A DNA stretch of 5,108 bases from JAFGOM01 sp964428385 (GTDB lineage Archaea; Halobacteriota; Methanomicrobia; Methanomicrobiales; Methanospirillaceae). Shown piece after piece: positions 1 through 5,108 of the stretch. The position numbers and the translations under genes were made by a program. How positions within the stretch are numbered: position 1 is the first letter of the stretch; each line of letters opens with the position of its first letter. The notes beneath the pieces are model-generated. The model had not been told where the DNA came from. It saw only the letters and a list, made by a program, of their open reading frames with translations, and made no database searches. The stretch is from NCBI GenBank assembly GCA_964428385.1, contig CAYRYR010000151.1:1-5108 (forward strand), read 5' to 3'.

Positions 1-55
1 ACCCCCGACCACCTGGTTAAAAGCCAGGCGCTCTACCTAACTGAGCTACGAACCC
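1..55 (-). tRNA. tRNA-Lys (anticodon UUU), partial, 3' end outside window
   Basis: Reading the minus strand from 55 downward gives a 7-nt acceptor arm (GGGTTCG), the T8-A9 linker, a D stem GCTC/GAGC (46-43 with 33-30), an anticodon stem CCTGG/CCAGG (28-24 with 16-12) around loop CTTTTAA, a 5-nt variable loop and the first T-arm strand GGGGG followed by T54. The anticodon is at 21-19 and reads UUU, so this is the lysine tRNA that decodes AAA/AAG. About 20 nt (the rest of the T arm, the 3' acceptor strand and any CCA) lie off the left edge. No intron interrupts the anticodon loop. The visible stems pair perfectly, so it is very likely functional. Confidence 0.95.
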
Positions 56-76
56 CTACAAACTTAGAATTTGTAG
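56..76 (-). repeat. 7-bp inverted repeat in the tRNA-Lys leader
   Basis: CTACAAA (56-62) and TTTGTAG (70-76) are perfect reverse complements separated by 7 nt. They abut the mature tRNA 5' end and would lie in the predicted 5' leader. The resulting hairpin could influence RNase P leader processing, or the match could be chance in AT-rich DNA. Confidence 0.4.
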
Positions 77-98
77 CAGTAGTAAAAGGATTCGTGTA

Positions 99-113
99 CT
101 TATAAAGTTTTGC
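99..113 (-). promoter_or_regulatory. Archaeal TATA/BRE promoter for the tRNA-Lys gene
   Basis: On the minus strand this reads GCAAAACTTTATAAG: a purine-rich BRE-like GCAAAA directly before a TATA-like CTTTATAAG. Transcription normally starts about 25 bp downstream of an archaeal TATA box, which would be near position 78-80, giving a leader of roughly 23-25 nt before the tRNA 5' end at 55. The element is seen in the sequence; the start site is an inference. Confidence 0.55.
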
Positions 114-550
114 TCAAGGTGCATTTTTTACGCAAAAATAGTTGCTTTACAACATATTAAGTGGAGCGATTATAGAAATACTGTATATCATTGGCATGCG
201 TGCAATAAATTATATTACAAAGAGGAACCTGACTAATATTGTATTCTGATATAAGTTTAACAACTTTATTCAGGAATTACATCTGCGTATATGTTCAAAA
301 TAACCACAATATCATATCGTGTTCCAAGAATTTTCGCAGATTACCGACAAAATCTTTAGAACGATCTCATTCATTCTGTATTTTGTCTGCATTACCCCCA
401 ATATTCCCTCTGAAAATACTCAAGTTGAGGAAATTATCAGAGAAGAATCTCAATTCATCTGAACCTCATCATCGTTCTCTATGGCAACTATGAATAATAC
501 TAAAAACCGGAACTTTCTAAAAGCGCACAGACGCATTACAGGATTCCCCC
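114..550. other. Gene-poor AT-rich intergenic stretch, no convincing gene
   Basis: This stretch separates the tRNA promoter from the orphan gene starting at 551. The longest plus-strand open frame (TTG at 239 to the stop at 491-493) is 84 codons and rich in Ser, Leu, Arg and His; it has no recognisable domain and only a loosely spaced GAGGA at about 222-226. Another frame reads plausibly from GTG 319 to TGA 460-462 (47 codons), with a hydrophobic segment and an acidic end, VEEIIREESQFI, but has no Shine-Dalgarno site. After that TGA the same frame stays open to 557-559. Stops punctuate the frame at 247, 301 and 460, so at best it is a decayed gene. No RNA gene or repeat array was recognised. 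Confidence 0.5.
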
Positions 551-1723
551 ATGGTTAAGCTTAAAGCATGGCTCAATGCAAATGATGTGCTCTGTCAGCC
601 AACTAAAGAACATGCAATACGGGCATTGCGTCATCTAAACCGTCTGGAAAAGAAACAACTATTTTCCCCGGACATCTCATTTATGCGTTCTGCTGAAGGC
701 CATTGGTTTGAGATGATGGCGTATGAACTCTTCTTGGATCTTGCAACACAGACAGACACAATAAAAGCAGTTGTTCTGAAGGGTGCTGATGCCCCGTTTC
801 GATGGCAACCAGTTAAAATGGGTCAGAATGGATTTTATTACTCCAGAAACGGCGATTTGACACTTCGGGGAAATGGACAGGATCTTGCCGAATTCGATCT
901 GTTGTTACAGAAAAAAGATGGATCCATCGTCTTTGTGGAGGTGGTAACTTCACCTGCGGATCTCAAAGATTTTCTTCAGGAGATCTATTACAAAAAACAG
1001 GTTATCAGATACCTCTTTAACCAGAAAGCAGTTACTTTTATCCTGGTAACTTCATTTCCCCTCTCAAATTACAAAGGGGGAAGAAAAGTTCTTGGATCTG
1101 ATGAACATATCAGTATCTCTACTTCTCCATGCGCAGATTTGCGACCATATATAGCAGGGAACTGGCCGAAACAAGGTACCAAACCACGGGTTCCGGATGC
1201 AAACACCTGTTATATGAGTGATCTAAAAATAGTCGCACCCTTTCATTACCAGACCATCCATGCTACAGAACGGGACTGGACAATAAAACAGATCTGCAAT
1301 TCAAATCAATCTGAACTTATCCTTCCATCACCGGAACGAACAGCATCACTTGTTAAGAAGATACTGTTTGGTTCAGTATATACATCAGCATTCAAACAGA
1401 TCTGCAAAAAATATACTATTCAGGTCAAAGGGGAGGATCTCTCATATGAGATGGTGATAAAACGATATTCACAGATTATCCTGGCTGCAGACCTTCCAGA
1501 CTACACACCACTTATTTATCTTCGGTTCCGTCAGAAAAAGGAATACCATAAACTTGTCTACCATCATCCGGGAGTGTTTAAATATGAACGACGGACACCT
1601 CCAAAAGTGGGTTTTTTTCTCTGGCTTGAGTCTCTTGAGCCACAACTTGGCACAAGTATCTCACTTGACATAATAGAGACCCTGATTCCTTATGCTCTCC
1701 AGATTCCGAGGGATAATCTATAG
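551..1723 (+). CDS. Orphan protein with a PD-(D/E)XK nuclease-like core
   Basis: This 390-residue soluble protein has no signal peptide or membrane helix, and I do not recognise it as a named family. Residues about 50-168 have the order of a PD-(D/E)XK fold: a helix with Glu54 (GHWFEMMAYELF), a strand with Asp116 (AEFDLLL), then Glu130 fourteen residues on in a second strand (IVFVEVV), a helix with Lys148-Lys149-Gln150 (YYKKQVIRYL) and a further strand (AVTFILVTSF). The position normally held by the catalytic Lys of ExK is Val132, so either a lysine from the next helix substitutes or the domain is inactive. Residues 220-390 are an unassigned region. The ATG at 551 is the first good start after an in-frame stop at 518-520; only a weak GGAT precedes it, so a leaderless or poorly translated message is possible. 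It stands alone on its strand and ends 107 bp from the convergent GltB-like gene. A role in DNA restriction, repair or mobile-element biology is conceivable but inferred from fold alone. Confidence 0.8.
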   Translation: MVKLKAWLNANDVLCQPTKEHAIRALRHLNRLEKKQLFSPDISFMRSAEGHWFEMMAYELFLDLATQTDTIKAVVLKGADAPFRWQPVKMGQNGFYYSRNGDLTLRGNGQDLAEFDLLLQKKDGSIVFVEVVTSPADLKDFLQEIYYKKQVIRYLFNQKAVTFILVTSFPLSNYKGGRKVLGSDEHISISTSPCADLRPYIAGNWPKQGTKPRVPDANTCYMSDLKIVAPFHYQTIHATERDWTIKQICNSNQSELILPSPERTASLVKKILFGSVYTSAFKQICKKYTIQVKGEDLSYEMVIKRYSQIILAADLPDYTPLIYLRFRQKKEYHKLVYHHPGVFKYERRTPPKVGFFLWLESLEPQLGTSISLDIIETLIPYALQIPRDNL

Positions 1724-1809
1724 TATTACATAGTCACCAGGTATGATTTATCAGGAAAAAACAGAAAACCTGCCTTTAGAAAATTACGATGCACAAATGA
1801 AGCAATATT

Positions 1810-1818
1810 AAAAAAAAA
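1810..1818 (-). terminator. Oligo-T transcription stop after the GltB-like gene
   Basis: The minus strand carries nine consecutive T residues starting 12 nt beyond the stop codon of the GltB-like gene. Archaeal RNA polymerase terminates at such T runs without needing a hairpin. No comparably clear signal was seen for the convergent gene ending at 1723. Confidence 0.55.
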
Positions 1819-1830
1819 GATACGGTTTTA

Positions 1831-3420
1831 TCACTCAAGCAGAATGTCCCAGGCTTCATCACGGTATGATTCCATGACATATGGGATACCGGAAACTTCT
1901 GCAGCTTCTGGAGTGAGAGACATCAAATCGTTACGGGTGACGGATTTTAGACTGAAGTTGCGGCTTCCTGCCATGATTTGTTGCATGCCGGTCCTGAACT
2001 TCTGGCTGTAAGTGTAGATACCAAGAGCACCGAGTGGAATCTCACTCATACGGCTGCCATATTTCTCTTTGAGTTCTTCATAACAGACAAAGATCTCTTC
2101 GACAGACTTTCCGTATTTGCTAACTGTGTTTGGCAGTTCTCCTGCTTTGAGCCATTTATCAATATTTTTACCAACCATTCCCGGAATCATGAGACCCCGA
2201 CCCATACAAACCGCTTTAAAGTATGGTGCGCCCATTGCAAGAGCTTTAAATGCATTTGCCTCATCAGCAAATCCACCTGCAATCGCAAGGTCAGGAACCC
2301 GCATTCCCTTCTTTGTAAGGTCGGTAACCATCTGATAGGCAAGTGACTGAATGTAAAAGGTCGGAATCCCCCATTCATTCATCATTGGCCATGGACTCAT
2401 ACCGGTACCACCTGGTGCACCATCAATGGTAAGAAGATCAATTTTTGCTTCAGAACCCCATCTGATAGCCATTGCCAATTCTTTCATTGAATATGCACCG
2501 GTTTTTAAGGTGATGCGTTTGAATCCGATATTTCTCAGGCGATCACACTCTTCAAGGAATCCCTCTTTGTCAACAAATCCAAGACGAGAGTGTCGTTCAA
2601 ATTCTTTGATTGCACCATCCTTAAATCCAGCCTGGGTGTCAGCTCTTGTAGGATCCGGCTGAACAATGTAACCACGTTTCTTAAGTTCAGCTGCACGTTC
2701 AAGGGTCCGGACTTTAATCTCCCCACCAATACATTTTGCACCCTGACCCCATTTCAGTTCAATGGTCTCCAGATTGTGTTTTGATGCGACATATTCCGCG
2801 GTTCCAAGCCGGGTGTCTTCGACATTGAGTTGTACAAGAATTTCTCCAAAGCCCTCATGGAATTTCCTGTATATGTTAATTCTTCTGTCCATCTCAGGTG
2901 AAGATGAGACGAGGCCATCAGAACCAATCTTAAGCTCAGGGTCCACCCCACAGACGTTTTCACCACATACAAGAGTGATACCGGCAATTGCAGCGCCGAT
3001 GGCAAAGTGTTCCCAGTTAATTCTTGCAATATCAGTGGATCCTAATGCACCAGTGAAGATGGGAACCCGCATGGGGACTTTAATATCCCATCCGTATTCA
3101 GTTTCAGTATTGACATCATAGAATACTGCAGTGTCAGGATTTGCTTCAATACCATTGGGAAGGCCATTCGCACCCACTGCATATCCATGAATGTTCAGGT
3201 GTGAGTAATCAATAGGATAGTTTTTGTCTGCCCCTGCGGTGACCTCTCCAAAAGGCCCGGGATACAGAACTTCTCTGCCACGAAATGACGAGAGCCAGAT
3301 TTCACAATTCCCTTTACACCCATCAGTACATCTGGTACAAAGACCCGACATGGGCACCACACTCTTCGAACGGTTACTGGTATGAGTAGCTTCATTTGCA
3401 TTTGGTTGTCTTAAATTCAT
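1831..3420 (-). CDS. FMN-binding glutamate synthase family protein (GltB central-domain type, atypical)
   Basis: This 529-residue cytoplasmic protein is built on the FMN-binding alpha/beta barrel of glutamate synthase, which reduces 2-iminoglutarate to glutamate. Family marks are KWGQGAK (223-229), the glycine loop DGAPGGTG (333-340) and the FMN-phosphate segment AGGFADEANAFKALAMGA (381-398). It lacks the glutaminase domain, so it cannot liberate ammonia from glutamine by itself and would need free ammonia or a separate subunit. The canonical Cys-rich 3Fe-4S motif (CX5CPXGVAT type) expected after the FMN segment is missing; only Cys405 is near. Instead the N terminus has Cys28, Cys31, Cys35 and Cys39 (CX2CX3CX3C), a likely Fe-S or metal site. 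The usual SNTGEGG-type loop appears to be replaced by VCGENVCG (151-158). The start is fixed by a good AGGAGAG site. The true substrate is uncertain: it may be a glutamate synthase or a related oxidoreductase. No partner subunit gene lies nearby. Confidence 0.88.
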   Translation of the reverse strand: MNLRQPNANEATHTSNRSKSVVPMSGLCTRCTDGCKGNCEIWLSSFRGREVLYPGPFGEVTAGADKNYPIDYSHLNIHGYAVGANGLPNGIEANPDTAVFYDVNTETEYGWDIKVPMRVPIFTGALGSTDIARINWEHFAIGAAIAGITLVCGENVCGVDPELKIGSDGLVSSSPEMDRRINIYRKFHEGFGEILVQLNVEDTRLGTAEYVASKHNLETIELKWGQGAKCIGGEIKVRTLERAAELKKRGYIVQPDPTRADTQAGFKDGAIKEFERHSRLGFVDKEGFLEECDRLRNIGFKRITLKTGAYSMKELAMAIRWGSEAKIDLLTIDGAPGGTGMSPWPMMNEWGIPTFYIQSLAYQMVTDLTKKGMRVPDLAIAGGFADEANAFKALAMGAPYFKAVCMGRGLMIPGMVGKNIDKWLKAGELPNTVSKYGKSVEEIFVCYEELKEKYGSRMSEIPLGALGIYTYSQKFRTGMQQIMAGSRNFSLKSVTRNDLMSLTPEAAEVSGIPYVMESYRDEAWDILLE

Positions 3421-3426
3421 GAATGT

Positions 3427-3433
3427 CTCTCCT
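3427..3433 (-). promoter_or_regulatory. Shine-Dalgarno site of the GltB-like gene
   Basis: The minus strand reads AGGAGAG, ending 6 nt before the ATG at 3420. This is the best ribosome-binding match in the window and supports that start over later in-frame methionines such as Met24. Confidence 0.75.
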
Positions 3434-3466
3434 ATGCACTATAATCAAGTACATATGACATAGTCC

Positions 3467-3476
3467 GGGGTACCCC
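3467..3476. promoter_or_regulatory. Perfect palindrome GGGGTACCCC, candidate operator
   Basis: A ten-base perfect palindrome, strikingly GC-rich within AT-rich intergenic DNA. It lies in the predicted 5' leader of the GltB-like gene, just past the expected transcription start, and directly abuts a second dyad (3477-3491). A repressor site is plausible; no regulator family is recognised from the motif. Confidence 0.4.
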
Positions 3477-3491
3477 AAACTAAGCTAGTTT
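3477..3491. promoter_or_regulatory. Dyad AAACTA-AGC-TAGTTT at the GltB-like gene's start region
   Basis: AAACTA and TAGTTT are perfect 6-bp reverse complements around a 3-nt centre. The dyad covers the place where transcription should begin (about 3480-3485, counted 25 bp from the TATA element at 3505-3511) and is contiguous with the GC palindrome on its downstream side. A protein bound here would block initiation. Confidence 0.4.
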
Positions 3492-3504
3492 TAATATGGA
3501 AAGG

Positions 3505-3511
3505 TTATAAA
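3505..3511 (-). promoter_or_regulatory. TATA element of the GltB-like gene
   Basis: The minus strand reads TTTATAA within AGTGTTTATAACC. With the usual spacing of about 25 bp, transcription would start near 3482 and give a leader of about 60 nt containing the palindrome and the Shine-Dalgarno site. The position is inferred from the motif only. Confidence 0.5.
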
Positions 3512-3554
3512 CACTTTCTTTCTATCTTGTATATTAATAAGAATGTTACGATAA

Positions 3555-3567
3555 TTTTTAAAGTATA
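3555..3567 (+). promoter_or_regulatory. Probable TATA region of the ferritin gene
   Basis: TTTTTAAAGTATA is the best plus-strand TATA-like segment upstream of ferritin. A start about 25 bp downstream would lie near 3586-3590, giving a leader of about 65 nt. A second AT-rich segment at 3597-3607 is an alternative, which would imply a much shorter leader. Confidence 0.4.
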
Positions 3568-3570
3568 GAA

Positions 3571-3584
3571 GGAAATTAGTTTCC
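3571..3584. promoter_or_regulatory. Dyad GGAAA-TTAG-TTTCC, candidate ferritin operator
   Basis: A perfect 5-bp inverted repeat with a 4-nt centre lies between the likely TATA region and the predicted start of ferritin transcription, followed immediately by CATC-ATATA-GATG (3584-3596). DtxR-family metalloregulators commonly control archaeal iron genes through dyads placed like this, but this sequence is not a clear match to a known consensus. Confidence 0.35.
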
Positions 3585-3607
3585 ATCATATAGATGAAAA
3601 TAAATAA

Positions 3608-3640
3608 GTATCGTCAGAAGAGATACACATTACAGATGTG
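3608..3640 (+). repeat. Two small stem-loops in the ferritin leader
   Basis: GTATC (3608-3612) pairs with GATAC (3622-3626), and CACAT (3626-3630) pairs with ATGTG (3636-3640) around TACAG. The second stem ends 3 nt before the Shine-Dalgarno site. The two share base 3626, so they could stack or compete. Both stems are short, and folding strength is uncertain. Confidence 0.3.
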
Positions 3641-3643
3641 ACT

Positions 3644-3649
3644 GGTGAT
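3644..3649 (+). promoter_or_regulatory. Shine-Dalgarno GGTGAT that fixes the ferritin start
   Basis: GGTGAT complements the archaeal 16S 3' end (AUCACC) and lies 4 nt before ATG 3654. The in-frame GTG at 3645 is part of this site, so it is very unlikely to be the initiation codon. Confidence 0.65.
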
Positions 3650-3653
3650 TATA

Positions 3654-4172
3654 ATGAACACTATAATGGAAACGGCAATCAATGATCAGATAAACGCAGA
3701 ACTCTATTCTGCATATTTATACCTTGCAATGGCAGCGTGGTATAGTGCACAGGGACTCAAAGGGTTTACCAACTGGGAGCGAATTCAGGCTCAGGAAGAG
3801 CGGGACCATGCACTAAAATTCTATGATTATATCCTTGCACGAGGTGGCAGAGTAACCCTGACACCCATAGAGGCTCCACCAACAAAGTGGAATTCACCTG
3901 CTGAAGCTTTTAGATACCAACTGGAACATGAAAAAAAGGTGACCGACCGCATCAACAATCTTGTGAACCTGGCAATGCAGGAGAAAGATCATGCGTCATA
4001 TAACATGTTACAATGGTTTGTCGACGAACAAGTTGAAGAAGAGGAAAATGCACGTGATATCCTTGATAAACTAATACTTATCCAGGGAGAAAAAGAAACC
4101 GGAGTATTATTCATGCTGGATAAAGAATTGGCAACGCGGATATATACCCCTCCCGTTCTTCAAACTACCTGA
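3654..4172 (+). CDS. ftn: Ferritin, FtnA-like non-heme iron-storage protein
   Basis: Ferritin oxidises Fe(II) at a di-iron centre and stores it as a mineral in a 24-subunit cytoplasmic shell. The 172-residue chain has the four-helix bundle pattern of bacterial-type ferritin, starting INDQINAELYSAYLYLAMA. Compared with E. coli FtnA from memory, every ligand is present one residue earlier: A/B sites Glu16, Glu49, His52, Glu93, Gln126, Glu129, and third-iron-site Glu48, Glu125, Glu128. Tyr23 matches the conserved ferroxidase tyrosine. No Met sits at the bacterioferritin heme-ligand position that I can identify, so a ferritin is preferred over bacterioferritin. ATG 3654 is chosen over GTG 3645 because the GTG lies inside the Shine-Dalgarno site. 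It is divergent from the GltB-like gene, is apparently monocistronic, and ends 18 bp from a convergent gene. In an anaerobe it likely buffers iron and limits oxidative damage. Confidence 0.95.
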   Translation: MNTIMETAINDQINAELYSAYLYLAMAAWYSAQGLKGFTNWERIQAQEERDHALKFYDYILARGGRVTLTPIEAPPTKWNSPAEAFRYQLEHEKKVTDRINNLVNLAMQEKDHASYNMLQWFVDEQVEEEENARDILDKLILIQGEKETGVLFMLDKELATRIYTPPVLQTT

Positions 4173-4195
4173 TGTCACCCTCACAGACTATCAGG
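4168..4195. terminator. Inverted repeat spanning both convergent stop codons
   Basis: CCTGAT (4168-4173) and ATCAGG (4190-4195) are perfect 6-bp complements with a 16-nt loop and contain the stop codons of ferritin and of the membrane-protein gene. A pyrimidine-rich TTTCCTTTT follows on the plus strand (about 4197-4205), so it could help end ferritin transcripts. The T content is modest and the loop long, so this is tentative. Confidence 0.3.
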
Positions 4196-4961
4196 GTTTC
4201 CTTTTGCTTTCATTCTCTAAAACTATGATATGTGCATCTTTGTCAAATGGATTCGTCCGTAATGCAAGCGAGAAGAGAAAGGGATAATTTTTTTGTAGAT
4301 GCTTCATATATCCAACCCAGACAAGAAGAAGATGTTCATATACCCGTTTGATATCACCGGTAAGGTGTGCAATGTCTGATGCCGGAAGTGATGATACATC
4401 ATCTCTTCTGTGTAGTTCCTCTGTCAGGTGAAATACTGCCTGGAGAAGTGGACTGAAAGAACCATGTTCCAGCAATGCAGGGTTTTCAAAGAGCCGCAAC
4501 ATAAATGATCTTTTTTCGTGCAGAAATGAATGGAGAGTTTCTAGATCGATACGAGATGGATCAATGTGATAATCATATTTTTTTACCAGGTTTATGCTGG
4601 TATCGTAGTCATTATCAGTCCATGCGGGTGTTATCGTAAGGATTTTTCTAAGAGTCTCAATGCCGGCATCTGCATCACGAAAAATCAGTAACAAACCTAA
4701 ACCGAGTTCTGAGTAAAAGACTTCAATGACCATGTTCAGCTTCTCCAGCCGTTCCTTCTTTTCCCGATAGTGCATAAGTTCGTTGATAACAAGGGTGACC
4801 ATCAGGACATTGAGAAATAAAAATCCCACCGCGTTAAAGAGATAATTAATCGTATCGTCAATATGACCAATACTAACTAATTTGATGAAGTAGACGGTAC
4901 AAGAGCAGAAAATAAATATCAGACCAACTTTGAGATGCCATGATATTTTTACCATATCCAT
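4191..4961 (-). CDS. Conserved two-helix membrane protein of unknown function
   Basis: The 256-residue protein has two N-terminal membrane helices (about 11-31 and 41-62) with a short linker, a charged helical segment (64-76) and a cytoplasmic domain to the C terminus. Recurrent family blocks that I recognise from unnamed prokaryotic homologues are KLNMVIEVFYSELG (74-87), the region FENPALLEHGSFSPLL (158-173) followed by AVFHLTEEL (175-183), DIKRVYEHLL (203-212) and YPFLFSLALRTNPFD (226-240). No catalytic motif, sensor domain or nucleotide-binding site is evident. The His/Glu-rich helical segments could suggest ligand binding or signalling, but that is speculation. It starts at ATG 4961, or possibly at the ATG two codons later (4955), and neither has a strong Shine-Dalgarno site. 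It is convergent with ferritin and transcribed alone in the window. Confidence 0.85.
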   Translation of the reverse strand: MDMVKISWHLKVGLIFIFCSCTVYFIKLVSIGHIDDTINYLFNAVGFLFLNVLMVTLVINELMHYREKKERLEKLNMVIEVFYSELGLGLLLIFRDADAGIETLRKILTITPAWTDNDYDTSINLVKKYDYHIDPSRIDLETLHSFLHEKRSFMLRLFENPALLEHGSFSPLLQAVFHLTEELHRRDDVSSLPASDIAHLTGDIKRVYEHLLLVWVGYMKHLQKNYPFLFSLALRTNPFDKDAHIIVLENESKRKP

Positions 4962-5010
4962 AGTTTTGTGGTCTTAGCTTATGGAATGCACGCAATCGTC
5001 CAACTAGCAA

Positions 5011-5018
5011 AATATTAA
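5011..5018 (-). promoter_or_regulatory. TATA element of the membrane-protein gene
   Basis: The minus strand reads TTAATATT. Standard spacing puts the start near 4988-4990 and a leader of about 28 nt, which lacks a clear ribosome-binding site. An upstream purine-rich AAAAAAGAGATAAAG may contribute as BRE. Confidence 0.45.
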
Positions 5019-5076
5019 GGTCTTTATCTCTTTTTTAGATACATAAGGCGCACCTATAGTCAGTAACATAACTTTC

Positions 5077-5090
5077 TTAAATTAAATTTG
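5077..5090 (+). promoter_or_regulatory. Possible TATA region for a gene beyond the right edge
   Basis: TTAAATTAAATTTG is AT-rich and TATA-like on the plus strand, with AATTT repeated at 5093-5097. If used, transcription would begin near the window end. No coding start is visible before 5108, so this cannot be tied to a gene. Confidence 0.2.
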
Positions 5091-5108
5091 CCAATTTGAG
5101 AGATCAAA

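Noticed and set aside
436..475. A minus-strand ATGATGA followed 25 nt later by CTGA, resembling C and D boxes of an archaeal guide RNA.
   Set aside because: There are no proper D' and C' boxes at the expected spacing and no convincing terminal stem, so chance is more likely.
239..493. An 84-codon plus-strand open frame starting at TTG.
   Set aside because: It has a rare start codon, a poorly spaced GAGGA, biased composition (Ser, Leu, Arg, His) and no recognisable domain; it reads as non-coding.
1738..1772. CAGGT and ACCTG as a possible terminator hairpin after the nuclease-like gene.
   Set aside because: It is only 5 bp with a 25-nt loop and no T run follows, so it is not a credible stop signal.
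1724..2011. The frame of the nuclease-like gene stays open for 95 codons after its TAG stop, raising the idea of pyrrolysine read-through.
   Set aside because: About two-thirds of the extension is antisense to the GltB-like coding region, where open frames arise as shadows, and nothing in the window suggests amber decoding.
1978..3121. Several open frames of 60-122 codons on both strands inside the GltB-like gene.
   Set aside because: All overlap a strongly supported coding sequence in other frames and have no family resemblance or ribosome-binding sites; they are shadows.
4389..4403. GATGAT-AC-ATCATC inverted repeat inside the membrane-protein gene.
   Set aside because: It is explained by coding sequence for an Asp-Asp-Val-Ser-Ser stretch and has no regulatory placement.

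Overview
The window looks like chromosomal DNA of a methanogenic archaeon, most likely in the Methanomicrobiales and possibly Methanospirillum-like. The reasons are archaeal TATA/BRE-type promoter elements, Shine-Dalgarno sites fitting an archaeal 16S tail, oligo-T ends instead of bacterial hairpin terminators, moderate AT-richness, and a stand-alone archaeal-type glutamate-synthase FMN-domain protein. The genus is an inference from remembered protein style, not from a search.

Layout from left to right: (1) the 5' two-thirds of a tRNA-Lys(UUU) on the minus strand, cut by the window edge, with its promoter. (2) A gene-poor stretch of about 490 bp (56-550). (3) A plus-strand orphan gene (551-1723) whose middle resembles a PD-(D/E)XK nuclease core without the usual lysine. 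(4) Convergent to it, a 529-residue FMN-binding glutamate-synthase-family protein on the minus strand (1831-3420), followed by an oligo-T stop signal. (5) A 233-bp divergent regulatory region holding many short inverted repeats. (6) A plus-strand ferritin (3654-4172) with complete ferroxidase and third-iron-site ligands. (7) Convergent to it with only 18 bp between, a minus-strand two-helix membrane protein (4191-4961) of a conserved but uncharacterised family. (8) 147 bp of upstream DNA with that gene's promoter.

Nothing here forms an obvious multi-gene operon: each gene appears to be its own transcription unit. The one regulatory link visible is the shared divergent region between the GltB-like Fe-S/FMN protein and ferritin, where iron- or redox-linked control is plausible but unproven. 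I saw no CRISPR array, insertion sequence, or clear defence or secretion cassette. The most interesting items are the atypical GltB-like enzyme (N-terminal CX2CX3CX3C in place of the canonical 3Fe-4S motif, and an altered active-site loop), the orphan nuclease-fold protein, the dyad-rich divergent region and the uncharacterised membrane family.
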